DNA of 15,600 nucleotides, taken from assembly GCA_017958465.1 (NCBI GenBank), contig JAGDCQ010000275.1, positions 1 through 15,600 on the forward strand. The letters are read 5' to 3'. This DNA comes from Lachnospiraceae bacterium. Lineage in GTDB: Bacteria > Bacillota > Clostridia > Lachnospirales > Lachnospiraceae. This document shows positions 6,104 to 12,681 of this stretch, piece by piece. Within the stretch, counting starts at the first letter, position 1. Each line of letters begins with the position of its first letter. Both the position numbers and the translations under genes were made by a program. The notes beneath the pieces are model-generated. The model ran no database searches, had not been told where the DNA came from, and worked only from the letters and a program-made list of their open reading frames with translations.

Positions 6104-7516
6104 TCATTTCAAAGCCTTTTCAAGCTCGCTGTAAACAGCCGCTGTTTCCTCTTTTGTAGCGCCGTTCACATAATAGGTCTTTGTCTTTGTCACTATCTTT
6201 ATATAGGCTTCGTTTTCTGTCCATAAGAAAACTTTACAGCCGTTTTCTCCGTTCACGCTGAAGTTTCCTTTCAGCTCGGTGTTACTGCCCACACCCGAGA
6301 TCCTGTAAAGTTTGAGGTTCTTCAGGTTTTCACCGTATTCGGCACTTTCTATATCCTTAACGTCGATAACATAATCATCCCTGAGCTGATGGCAGACAAC
6401 CCTGCCGTCGTCATATTTCAGCTTCAGAGGCGTTACTTCGAGCATTCCGACCCAAACCAGTACCAATACCACAAATATAAGCGTAAGTGCAAGGATGCCC
6501 GTGATCACCTTTCCTGCGGGGTGCGCCATGTTTATGGTTCCGCCCACGCCTGCGCGCTTCTCCACATTCAGCCTTTTATCGGATGGATTGTAGTAAAACA
6601 TGCCGGCAAACCAGTAGTCATCATCATCCTCCGTGAGCGTCATCTCTTTTTGGTAGGCTGCCTGGAGCCTTCTCTCCCGTGCAACAAAAAGGGCTACCCC
6701 CACAAAGAGCAGCAGCATATAGGCCGCAAGCACGATAATGAACAGCATATCCGACGGATCAAAGGCAAACACAGCCAGAACGCAGACAATATAAACGGTG
6801 TTGATCCAGTTCATCAGAACGAACGTATCGGCAAAATTCTTCTTTTTAGCTCGGTTATAATTGGCATTGATGGCGCTGTCCGCGGAAATTACCTCATTTC
6901 TTGTATTGTCCATCACAAACGCGAAAATGGTGATGATAACGCTCGTAAGCCAGAAAACCGCCATCATTGTTGTAAGAAGGAACGTCCCTGCCATTTCAAA
7001 CGAAGGGATCGTAAAGACCTTAAGGTCTGCAAGCAGTGCCACGATCACCGCAACAAAGCCCACAGCTACGGGAAGCAGCATACTTACCGGACTCAGCGCA
7101 TGTACGGCGCCCGCGTTACTAAGGTCCGTATACGTCACGGAAGCGGACGAAGCTATGCCAAGGCTCCGCTTGAGGGATTTCATCTCGCTGTTCCCTAAAG
7201 AATAGGGGATCATAACGGCGATGATCGAAAGGAACACGAGCACTGTCCAGGAAGTAACCTGGGGTGCTACCCCTTTCAGCAGGAACAAAAGTACGCCCAC
7301 GGCAACGGTGGCGATGATGACGATAAGCGCGCGTTTACGCTGCTTTTCAGATATCTTATCAACTATCTGCGCGGTCCGGTCCTCTTTAAACTCAGGCCTG
7401 TTCTTCACGCCGAACACCAGCTGCTTTTCCCGCCAGTTTTTCGGATACATCTGAAAAAACATGATCAAAAGAGCGGGTATTATACAAAAAAACATTATCA
7501 AACCAACTATAGGCAT
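6104..7516 (-). CDS. DUF5808 multi-pass membrane protein with C-terminal PH-like domain
   Basis: The start is set at ATG 7516 because AGGAGG (7524-7529) lies 7 nt before it; a longer frame from a TTG at 7540 would place that site inside the gene. The 470 residues contain about seven or eight membrane segments. A conserved hydrophilic block near residues 300-335 with DDDYW.AGMFYYNPSDKRL...KRAGVGGTIN matches what I know of DUF5808. One further membrane segment (about 340-360) leads to a C-terminal ~105-residue beta-rich part resembling bacterial PH (DUF1648-associated) domains. Genes of this kind sit commonly beside YtrA-type GntR regulators, as here (36 nt after the GntR stop). The role is unknown; an envelope-stress sensor or membrane-bound partner of the ABC transporter is possible. 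Confidence 0.85.
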   Translation of the reverse strand: MPIVGLIMFFCIIPALLIMFFQMYPKNWREKQLVFGVKNRPEFKEDRTAQIVDKISEKQRKRALIVIIATVAVGVLLFLLKGVAPQVTSWTVLVFLSIIAVMIPYSLGNSEMKSLKRSLGIASSASVTYTDLSNAGAVHALSPVSMLLPVAVGFVAVIVALLADLKVFTIPSFEMAGTFLLTTMMAVFWLTSVIITIFAFVMDNTRNEVISADSAINANYNRAKKKNFADTFVLMNWINTVYIVCVLAVFAFDPSDMLFIIVLAAYMLLLFVGVALFVARERRLQAAYQKEMTLTEDDDDYWFAGMFYYNPSDKRLNVEKRAGVGGTINMAHPAGKVITGILALTLIFVVLVLVWVGMLEVTPLKLKYDDGRVVCHQLRDDYVIDVKDIESAEYGENLKNLKLYRISGVGSNTELKGNFSVNGENGCKVFLWTENEAYIKIVTKTKTYYVNGATKEETAAVYSELEKALK

Positions 7517-7552
7517 AGTCAAACCTCCTGTCGTCGCCAAAAAGGCGCCGGG

Positions 7553-7915
7553 TTATTTATAGCTTTGTTCCACAATATCTATGATCTCTTCTTTTTTCAC
7601 TCCCGAAAGCCTGGCCTCGGAAAGTATCCGCTTTAGCTCGTTCCTGTCGGATTCCGACATAGACCCCCGTTTTTGTATCTCATTGCGGACTCTTGCGCCG
7701 TTCTTCCGGTCTGTCATCAGGTAGCCTTCCGTTTTTAACAGCTGGTATGCTTTGCTGACAGTCATGGTATTTATGCCCATTTCAAAGGCAAGGGCCCGGA
7801 CAGTCGGCAATTGCTCACCCGCCGCAAGTTCACCCGAGGATATTCCCATAACGATCTGGTTGCGTATCTGCAGGTAGATCGGCACATCTGAAAGTTCATC
7901 TATCTTTATTACCAT
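7553..7915 (-). CDS. GntR-family transcriptional repressor, YtrA subfamily
   Basis: The protein has 120 residues. An N-terminal winged helix-turn-helix (about 12-78) carries the GntR signature PIYLQIRNQIVMGI...GELAAGEQLPTVRALAFEMGIN...TVSKAYQLLKTEGYL. Only about 40 residues follow, too few for a ligand pocket of the FadR or HutC type, which places it in the YtrA group. These usually repress their own ABC-transporter operon, often relieved by cell-wall-active antibiotics. Here the gene is fourth in the operon rather than first. The palindrome at 9979-9993, over the operon promoter, is the likely operator. ATG 7915 has an AAGGAAG ribosome site. Confidence 0.92.
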   Translation of the reverse strand: MVIKIDELSDVPIYLQIRNQIVMGISSGELAAGEQLPTVRALAFEMGINTMTVSKAYQLLKTEGYLMTDRKNGARVRNEIQKRGSMSESDRNELKRILSEARLSGVKKEEIIDIVEQSYK

Positions 7916-7942
7916 CCTAATCTTCCTTTCTTCGGGTCCCGG

Positions 7943-7964
7943 ACTCCGGCTCTTCGCCCGGAGT
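7943..7964 (-). other. Intercistronic hairpin between permease and GntR genes
   Basis: ACTCCGG (7943-7949) and CCGGAGT (7958-7964) form a 7-bp GC-rich stem with an 8-nt loop, directly after the permease stop codon and without a T run. It could protect the upstream mRNA end or lower GntR expression. Confidence 0.55.
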
Positions 7965-7965
7965 G

Positions 7966-8727
7966 TTACAGGTTCCTTTTATCAAATGCCACTAAGCTGA
8001 TTATACTGCAGAGGACAGTGCTTATACAAGCTGCAACGATCGCAGGTATGAAATCTTTTATTTCAAGCCTGCCGCCCATAAGCTCAATACCGTCCATCAG
8101 CCTGAAAGGCAGGTACTTACTGAGTTTTGGAATGTAATTCAGGAAGAACAGGACCACCGTTACAAGCCCCACTCCCATAAGGACCTGGCCCATATTTGAG
8201 GCAAAGGCCGAGAAAAACAATACCAGCGCAAGGAGCAGCATCCCCCTGAGCCACAGGGAGAACACTCCGGGAAACATGTGTTCCACCTTCTCATCGCCCC
8301 AGAAATAGGCGTTGTAGCCGAAGGTAACCCCGAAATACACGAGGTACGCGGCAGTCCAGGTTCCGTAGACCGTTATCATCTTTACAAGCATGATCTTGCG
8401 TCTTGAGAGGCCTTTTGTGACCACCTGCACAAGTGTCCCTTTCTGGTATTCGTTAACCAGGACACCTGCGAGCATCAGCACAATGACTATCAGGACGATG
8501 GATGCGTTTTTGTAGAACTGTGTCCAGCTGGCCATGGCATCTACTTTCACCTCACCCACAGTGATCCCGGACTGCTCTACGGCATCTTTCATCATTTCGA
8601 GCAATGCGGGGGTAAGCTTTGCGATCGCGGGGTTCATCACTCCGAAGAGGAAGAACAGGATCCCGATGATCAGAAGCCTTCCCGTACGCGTCATCTCAAG
8701 CCATTCTTTTCTTAAAAATGCTTTCAT
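7966..8727 (-). CDS. ABC-2 type transporter permease (YxlG-like)
   Basis: The protein has 253 residues with six predicted membrane segments. A first segment (about 17-37) is followed by an outside loop of some 40 residues, and the others are clustered from about 72 on. The N-terminal MKAFLRKEWLEMTRTGRLL and the motif EYQKGTLVQVVTKGLSRRKIMLVK (after segment 2) are typical of ABC-2 permeases, where the latter forms the coupling helix region that contacts the ATPase. It follows the ATPase gene by 39 nt and pairs with it. The set of PLDc_N protein, ATPase and permease recalls Bacillus YxlE-YxlF-YxlG. The substrate is not known; export or removal of membrane-active peptides or lipids is the usual guess for this group. 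Confidence 0.88.
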   Translation of the reverse strand: MKAFLRKEWLEMTRTGRLLIIGILFFLFGVMNPAIAKLTPALLEMMKDAVEQSGITVGEVKVDAMASWTQFYKNASIVLIVIVLMLAGVLVNEYQKGTLVQVVTKGLSRRKIMLVKMITVYGTWTAAYLVYFGVTFGYNAYFWGDEKVEHMFPGVFSLWLRGMLLLALVLFFSAFASNMGQVLMGVGLVTVVLFFLNYIPKLSKYLPFRLMDGIELMGGRLEIKDFIPAIVAACISTVLCSIISLVAFDKRNL

Positions 8728-8766
8728 ATCGTTTCCTTTTTCTCCGGCGCGGCTGTTTTACAGCGG

Positions 8767-9669
8767 TCACGCCTGTTTATGTATCGCTTCGAGGAATATG
8801 TCCTCAAGCGTTGTCTCCTGTTTTTCTATACGCACCACTTCCATCCCGTTATCCGCGATAAACCGCAGGAGTTCCGGAAGAAGCGCAGGATCCTCAAGTA
8901 TCAGGTCGCCGTGATCCGTTTTACGGAGCAGGTTAAAGGCTCTAAGGAGCGCCTCTGAATCCTTTTTGTGCTCGAGCCGTATCTCGGTGGCGGGTTTGCG
9001 CCTCTTTTGCTTTATCTCGTCGATGGTGCCGCGCATCACTATTTTCCCGCCCTCAAGGAGCGCCATTTCATCGCAGATGCGCTCCACATCCGACAATACG
9101 TGGGTTGAAAACAGGATCGTTGTCTCTTCCTTTGCGGCAACAAGGACATCCAGGATCTCCTTTCGCCCCATAGGGTCAAGCGCCGATGTGGGCTCGTCGC
9201 AGATAAGGAGCTTTGGCTTTCCGAGCAGCGCCTGGGCTATCCCGAGCCTCTGCTTCATACCGCGGGAAAACCCTTTAATCCTGCGGTTTTCGCTCCCAAG
9301 GCCCACGAGCTCCAGCATATCAAGGCTCCGGCTCTTTATCGATGCTTTGTCAAGGCCTGTTATCTCGCCGCAAAACCGCAGATATTCGAAGGGCGTCATA
9401 AAGGTGTAGTACTCCGGAACATCAGGCAGATACCCTATAAAGCGGTTGGTCTTTGTGTCACCGTATCGTACGTTTTCACCGCAGACCTTTACTTCACCCG
9501 CATCCCTTGCAAGAAGGCCGAGAGTTATCTTCATGGTCGTGGTCTTTCCGGCACCGTTCCTGCCGACAAAACCAAAAACCCTTTTTTCCGGGACCTGAAG
9601 CTCCACTCCGCGCAGCACCTGCTTTTCGCCAAAGTGCTTCTCAAGTCCGCTTATCTCAAGAACATTCAT
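8767..9669 (-). CDS. ABC transporter ATP-binding protein (YxlF/BcrA-like)
   Basis: This 300-residue cytoplasmic ATPase drives the permease encoded next to it. The Walker A is GRNGAGKTT (37-45 region) and the signature is FSRGMKQRLGIAQALL (134-149), the FS-x-GM variant usual in bacitracin-type exporters. Walker B is LLICDEPTSALDP (154-166) and the H-loop His is in FSTHVLSDVE (188-197). The Q-loop Gln seems replaced: the segment reads IGYLPDVPEYY (78-88), like the LPE/LPD form common in this subgroup. A C-terminal extension of about 80 residues ends in TLEDIFLEA, also typical. It lies 51 nt after the PLDc_N gene, with an 8-bp hairpin in the gap. Confidence 0.95.
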   Translation of the reverse strand: MNVLEISGLEKHFGEKQVLRGVELQVPEKRVFGFVGRNGAGKTTTMKITLGLLARDAGEVKVCGENVRYGDTKTNRFIGYLPDVPEYYTFMTPFEYLRFCGEITGLDKASIKSRSLDMLELVGLGSENRRIKGFSRGMKQRLGIAQALLGKPKLLICDEPTSALDPMGRKEILDVLVAAKEETTILFSTHVLSDVERICDEMALLEGGKIVMRGTIDEIKQKRRKPATEIRLEHKKDSEALLRAFNLLRKTDHGDLILEDPALLPELLRFIADNGMEVVRIEKQETTLEDIFLEAIHKQA

Positions 9670-9682
9670 TGTTTTCCTCCAT

Positions 9683-9705
9683 ACCGGAAGACCGGGGCTT
9701 CCGGT
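9683..9705 (-). other. Intercistronic hairpin between PLDc_N and ATPase genes
   Basis: ACCGGAAG (9683-9690) and CTTCCGGT (9698-9705) form a perfect 8-bp stem with a 7-nt loop. No T run follows, so it is not a normal terminator. It may influence mRNA processing or relative expression. Confidence 0.6.
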
Positions 9706-9720
9706 CTACACTTCAAAGCC

Positions 9721-9924
9721 TCAGGCGTCCTCTTTTCCAAGAAGGAAATAAAGTACCGGGCCGATAAACTCCATGCCGACTATGGCTACTATCAGCCAGA
9801 TAGTACGGTTGCCGCGTTTGTATGTCTTGTGCGTGAGTATGTGCCACAGTGTATACCCAAGAAGTGCAAACTCAGCAATGATGATGGGAATAAGAAAAGG
9901 TAACATTGATTTAAGATCAGGCAT
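9721..9924 (-). CDS. PLDc_N small membrane protein (YxlE-like)
   Basis: This 67-residue protein has two membrane segments (about 8-30 and 42-62) and the PLDc_N domain pattern: RGNRTIWLIVAI in the middle and FIGPVLYFLLGKED at the end. The domain occurs at the N-terminus of cardiolipin synthases but also alone, as in YxlE of Bacillus, part of the membrane control of sigma-Y beside the YxlF/YxlG transporter. Here too it is first in an operon with an ABC ATPase and permease. No sigma factor gene is in the window; the GntR repressor seems to take the regulatory place. The ATG has an AAAGGAG ribosome site. Confidence 0.88.
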   Translation of the reverse strand: MPDLKSMLPFLIPIIIAEFALLGYTLWHILTHKTYKRGNRTIWLIVAIVGMEFIGPVLYFLLGKEDA

Positions 9925-9978
9925 ATTTTTCTCCTTTCAGCCATTGTTTTTTGTATTGTTTGTATGTTTTGTATTGCT

Positions 9979-9993
9979 CTCTGTAATACAGAG
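9979..9993. promoter_or_regulatory. Palindromic operator, probably for the GntR/YtrA repressor
   Basis: CTCTGTAATACAGAG is a perfect inverted repeat with 7-bp arms around one base. It overlaps the last two bases of the -10 box and the predicted start point, an ideal position for repression. The TGTA-N-TACA core suits a GntR-type dimer. Assignment to the operon's own regulator is inference. Confidence 0.7.
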
Positions 9994-10020
9994 TATACAC
10001 CGTGAAAATCTTTTTGTCAA
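9992..10020 (-). promoter_or_regulatory. Sigma-A promoter of the PLDc_N-ABC-GntR-DUF5808 operon
   Basis: On the minus strand a perfect TTGACA (10015-10020) and TATACT (9992-9997) are 17 bp apart. The leader of about 60 nt is A/C-rich on the transcript and contains a TTTTGTATTG direct repeat (9949-9958 and 9967-9976). The promoter should be strong unless repressed. Confidence 0.88.
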
Positions 10021-10031
10021 CAGTTTTTTTT

Positions 10032-10068
10032 AAAAAAAATTCCCCTGCGGTAAAAACCGCAGAGGAAT
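10032..10068 (-). terminator. Intrinsic terminator of the regulator-MFS operon
   Basis: Arms 10039-10050 and 10057-10068 pair with one C/A mismatch. The core CTGCGG/CCGCAG encloses a TAAAAA loop. On the minus strand eight T follow (10032-10039). It lies 13 nt after the MFS stop codon and only about 12 bp before the next promoter's -35 box. Confidence 0.88.
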
Positions 10069-10081
10069 GCGTATTTTTGCG

Positions 10082-11401
10082 TCATAGTGTTTTTACATCT
10101 TTATTGAACAGCATAAACAGCGCTGTTGCCGTAAAGCCAACGGCACATCCTAACAGGAGCGCGGTACTGCCCAGGTTCTGAAGGACTACCCCCGCAAGCG
10201 CCGTAGAGATCGGAACAAGGCCCTGGGAAAGAACATTTGTGATACTCCCCACCTTGCTGAGCTTGTCCCTGTCCACAACACGCATAAACATAGTACCTAC
10301 AGGTATGTTTATGGCCGGGATCAGATAGCCGATAAACAGCGAGCCCACGCAGAACGTGATAATAAAGGCGTTAAGTGAAACCCCGCGGTCCACAAGGATA
10401 TAGTAGCCCGCAAGCAGCATCACAGTCACCACAGCGATGATGATAAGGAGCCCGGAAACCTTGCGCCCGCATTTTTCATCCTGCTCTTTGGCGCTGAGAA
10501 CAGCGGCACTCACAAGGGAGCTTATGCCGAAGATAACGCTGATCACGGAGGACCACATCTCTGGCTTTAAGAAGCCGTCAAACATATAGGAGGGAGCTCC
10601 CGCTATATCTGTCTTAATGAAGAATGGCAGGAAATTGGCCGTTACCGGCGAGAAGAAAAAGTTGATGAAAAGGATGGAAAGCATGAACACAAGTATCGCT
10701 TTCTTTTCCCGTACGTAGCGCACTCCTTCGGCCATATCCGAAAGCGCGAGCTTCAGGGTAAGGTGCTCCTCGCGCTTTGCTTCCGTGTAGCGGATGAACA
10801 TCTCGGAAACACCCGAGATCACAAAGCATATACCCACCAGGAGGAACAGCAATATGACAGGCACCGTGGAATACAGTATCCCGGCAAGGACAACGCCGAA
10901 TATCCCGAGAAGGGAGCTTTTTATAGTGAAATAGGAATTTGCCTGCTGCAGCCGGCTCTCGTCTATGATGTGGGGGAAGATCGCTCCCGCTGCCGGTGAG
11001 AACACGCCGCTCACGGCGTTCCCCACGGCGCCCACCACAAACAGCACCACAATATGGGCCGAAGGAGCAGCAAAGACCGTCATAGCCACAGTCGCAAGGA
11101 GGATCAGACCGCCTTTTATATAATCGCAGATAAACATTATGCCAGCCTTGTTGAAGCGGTCTCCCAAAACTCCGCCCACCGGGGTGAAAAGGAGCAGCAT
11201 AAGCCCGCACAGTGCAAGGTACATCCCCTGGAGGAATGCGTTGTTATTGCTCACTTCCAGTATATAAAAGCTGACTGCGAAACTGTAGAGCGCGCTGCCA
11301 AGCTCCGACACCAGCGCCCCAAAGAAAACAAGTCTGAAGTTCCTGTTCGCAAATACATTTTTTGAAGTTTTTTCAGTTTCCGTTATTATTTCAGTTTCCA
11401 T
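10082..11401 (-). CDS. MFS efflux transporter (macrolide-efflux/MFS_3 type)
   Basis: The 439-residue protein has about twelve membrane segments. GGVLGDRFNKA (76-86), after segment 2, is the MFS motif A. The opening KNVFANRNFRLVFFGALVSELGS (about 14-36) is typical of drug/macrolide exporters of the MefA/MFS_3 sort. The start is placed at ATG 11401 (METEIITETEK), with GGAGG at 11415-11419; a TTG further upstream (11446) has no ribosome site and would extend deep into the regulator gene. The chosen start overlaps the regulator's end by 11 bp, which points to translational coupling. Likely role: export of a toxic or signal compound under control of the XRE-TPR protein. The substrate cannot be read from the sequence. 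Confidence 0.88.
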   Translation of the reverse strand: METEIITETEKTSKNVFANRNFRLVFFGALVSELGSALYSFAVSFYILEVSNNNAFLQGMYLALCGLMLLLFTPVGGVLGDRFNKAGIMFICDYIKGGLILLATVAMTVFAAPSAHIVVLFVVGAVGNAVSGVFSPAAGAIFPHIIDESRLQQANSYFTIKSSLLGIFGVVLAGILYSTVPVILLFLLVGICFVISGVSEMFIRYTEAKREEHLTLKLALSDMAEGVRYVREKKAILVFMLSILFINFFFSPVTANFLPFFIKTDIAGAPSYMFDGFLKPEMWSSVISVIFGISSLVSAAVLSAKEQDEKCGRKVSGLLIIIAVVTVMLLAGYYILVDRGVSLNAFIITFCVGSLFIGYLIPAINIPVGTMFMRVVDRDKLSKVGSITNVLSQGLVPISTALAGVVLQNLGSTALLLGCAVGFTATALFMLFNKDVKTL

Positions 11402-12467
11402 TGTTTTTAATCTTCCTCCAAATATCGCCCAGCTCACTGTTTTCAATGACTTTTATAAGTGTTTCCACGCTTTCGGCCGCAGTCGCTCCCATTGAGTCGT
11501 GAAGGATGAAGTCCTTTGGCACGGAGGCAAACCTGAGTGAATTACCGCTATAGTCCGGGGCCAGATCAAATTGACCCGCTTTTGAATATACATTTCTCAT
11601 GATCTTCGTAGCTTCCTTTCTGTCGCCCTTTCCAAGAAAGATCCCGGCTTTTGCAACCATGGTAAGTATTTCGATCTTGCTCAGAAAGTTGACCTTGTCG
11701 TTGCTTCGCAGCATATTTATGTTGTATTCTTCCCATTTGATCAGATCCAGTGCGGAATCATACTCTTTCTTTGCACAAAGGAGGAGGGAAATACCAAAGG
11801 AGGCGTTGGTGAACACAGAAAAGCTGTCTATAAGGGCTTCCGAAAGAAACTTCTCCGCTTCATCCGGTTTCTTCAGATAAAGCACTTCTTCTATGCCTAT
11901 GCTGTCATTAAACATGCCGTTCAGATTATGGGCCTTCAATATCTCTACGGCTTTATCATATTCTCCGAGAACCTCATGCGCGGAGGCCATATTGCTGTAA
12001 ATAGTGACTTCCCCGACAGAAGGATCCGTGTTCTGCGGCAGCAGGGCAAGAGATCGCTCAAACAGTTCGAGGGCGCGTTTTGCGTTGGCCTTGTTTTCTT
12101 CTCCTATCGAGAACACAAGGAAAATTAAAGCCGCCTTATAGACCACATTAAAAACATTGGGGTACTTTTGCAGCGCCTGCTCGATCTCCGGAAGGATCGC
12201 AGGATCCATTGTCGTAAGGCGTTCCGTAACTCTCTTATAGAGGGTATCGAGCCTTTTATCGTTGATCTTGTAGCCGAGGAGAATATCCACGGAAACATCG
12301 AAGAAATCTGCAAGATCCATTATCAAGCCAAGTTCCGGCGTAGAAAGACCGGCCTCCCACTTATGCACGGCTCCTGTTGTCACGCCCATAGCCTCAGCCA
12401 GCTGTTCCTGGGTCAGTTTCTTTTGTTTCCTGAAAAGCCTTATGTTTTCCGCAATACTGGATTTCAT
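11391..12467 (-). CDS. XRE-family regulator with TPR-like C-terminal domain
   Basis: Residues 6-65 form a Cro/CI-type helix-turn-helix (LTQEQLAEAMGVTTGAVHKWEAGLSTP). The following ~290 residues are all-helical with TPR-like repeats, such as ALELFERSLALLP, ASAHEVLGEYDKAVEIL, KKEYDSALDLI and AKAGIFLGKGDRKEATKI. This layout of 358 residues recalls peptide-responsive RRNPP regulators but also many orphan Clostridial regulators; no signal-peptide gene is seen beside it, so peptide sensing is only a possibility. ATG 12467 has GGGAGG. The gene precedes and overlaps the MFS gene, and its promoter is embedded in an inverted repeat, which fits autoregulation of the pair. Confidence 0.88.
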   Translation of the reverse strand: MKSSIAENIRLFRKQKKLTQEQLAEAMGVTTGAVHKWEAGLSTPELGLIMDLADFFDVSVDILLGYKINDKRLDTLYKRVTERLTTMDPAILPEIEQALQKYPNVFNVVYKAALIFLVFSIGEENKANAKRALELFERSLALLPQNTDPSVGEVTIYSNMASAHEVLGEYDKAVEILKAHNLNGMFNDSIGIEEVLYLKKPDEAEKFLSEALIDSFSVFTNASFGISLLLCAKKEYDSALDLIKWEEYNINMLRSNDKVNFLSKIEILTMVAKAGIFLGKGDRKEATKIMRNVYSKAGQFDLAPDYSGNSLRFASVPKDFILHDSMGATAAESVETLIKVIENSELGDIWRKIKNNGN

Positions 12468-12501
12468 CTTATCCTCCCTGCTGTTTTGTGATCACGTGAA
12501 C

Positions 12502-12530
12502 ATAATAACACCGATGTATTCAAATGTGAA
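12502..12530 (-). promoter_or_regulatory. Promoter of the XRE-TPR/MFS operon
   Basis: On the minus strand TTCACA (12525-12530) and TATTAT (12502-12507) are 17 bp apart, each five of six to consensus. The predicted start lies near 12495, within a CACGTGATCAC stretch that holds two small palindromes (TCACGTGA at 12492-12499 and GTGATCAC at 12488-12495). Confidence 0.68.
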
Positions 12531-12543
12531 TACACCGGCGTTA
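12506..12543. promoter_or_regulatory. Long inverted repeat over the XRE-TPR promoter, probable operator
   Basis: The arms TAACACCGATGTATTC (12506-12521) and GAATACACCGGCGTTA (12528-12543) are inverted repeats with 14 of 16 positions matching and a 6-bp spacer. The -35 box lies in the spacer and right arm; the spacer region of the promoter lies in the left arm. A dimer bound here would block RNA polymerase. Confidence 0.65.
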
Positions 12544-12612
12544 CTTTTCGTATATATTTTTTTATACCGTTGGTAGAGTTTGTTTCTCCGGGGATTTTAG
12601 CATCTTTTGCAA

Positions 12613-12664
12613 GGTTCTGTTTAGAGGTTCTGTTTAGAGGTTTTCTTTAGAGGTTCTTTTTACG
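12613..12664. repeat. 13-bp tandem repeat, four units
   Basis: GGTTCTGTTTAGA occurs exactly twice (12613-12625 and 12626-12638). A third copy has two changes (12639-12651), and a fourth is more worn (12652-12664). It lies 18 bp past the stop codon of the aldehyde dehydrogenase gene, in the 214-bp gap 12468-12681, which otherwise holds the regulator's promoter and no gene. No convincing intrinsic terminator for the dehydrogenase gene was found there. Confidence 0.8.
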
Positions 12665-12681
12665 GAAGATGACACGCGGCT

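Noticed and set aside
9935..9944. ATG upstream of the PLDc_N start, as a leader peptide start
   Set aside because: It has no ribosome site of its own, and its frame runs into the PLDc_N gene out of phase without useful features.
11402..11446. Longer MFS protein starting at a TTG (11446)
   Set aside because: There is no ribosome site at that codon and the start would lie deep in the regulator gene; ATG 11401 with GGAGG upstream is better.
12550..12610. Possible 13-codon minus-strand peptide (MLKSPEKQTLPTV) upstream of the XRE-TPR gene, considered as a signal peptide
   Set aside because: There is no ribosome site and no hydrophobic export signal, and it lies upstream of the predicted promoter.
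12613..12664. CRISPR array
   Set aside because: The units are head-to-tail 13-mers without spacers, and no cas genes are near.
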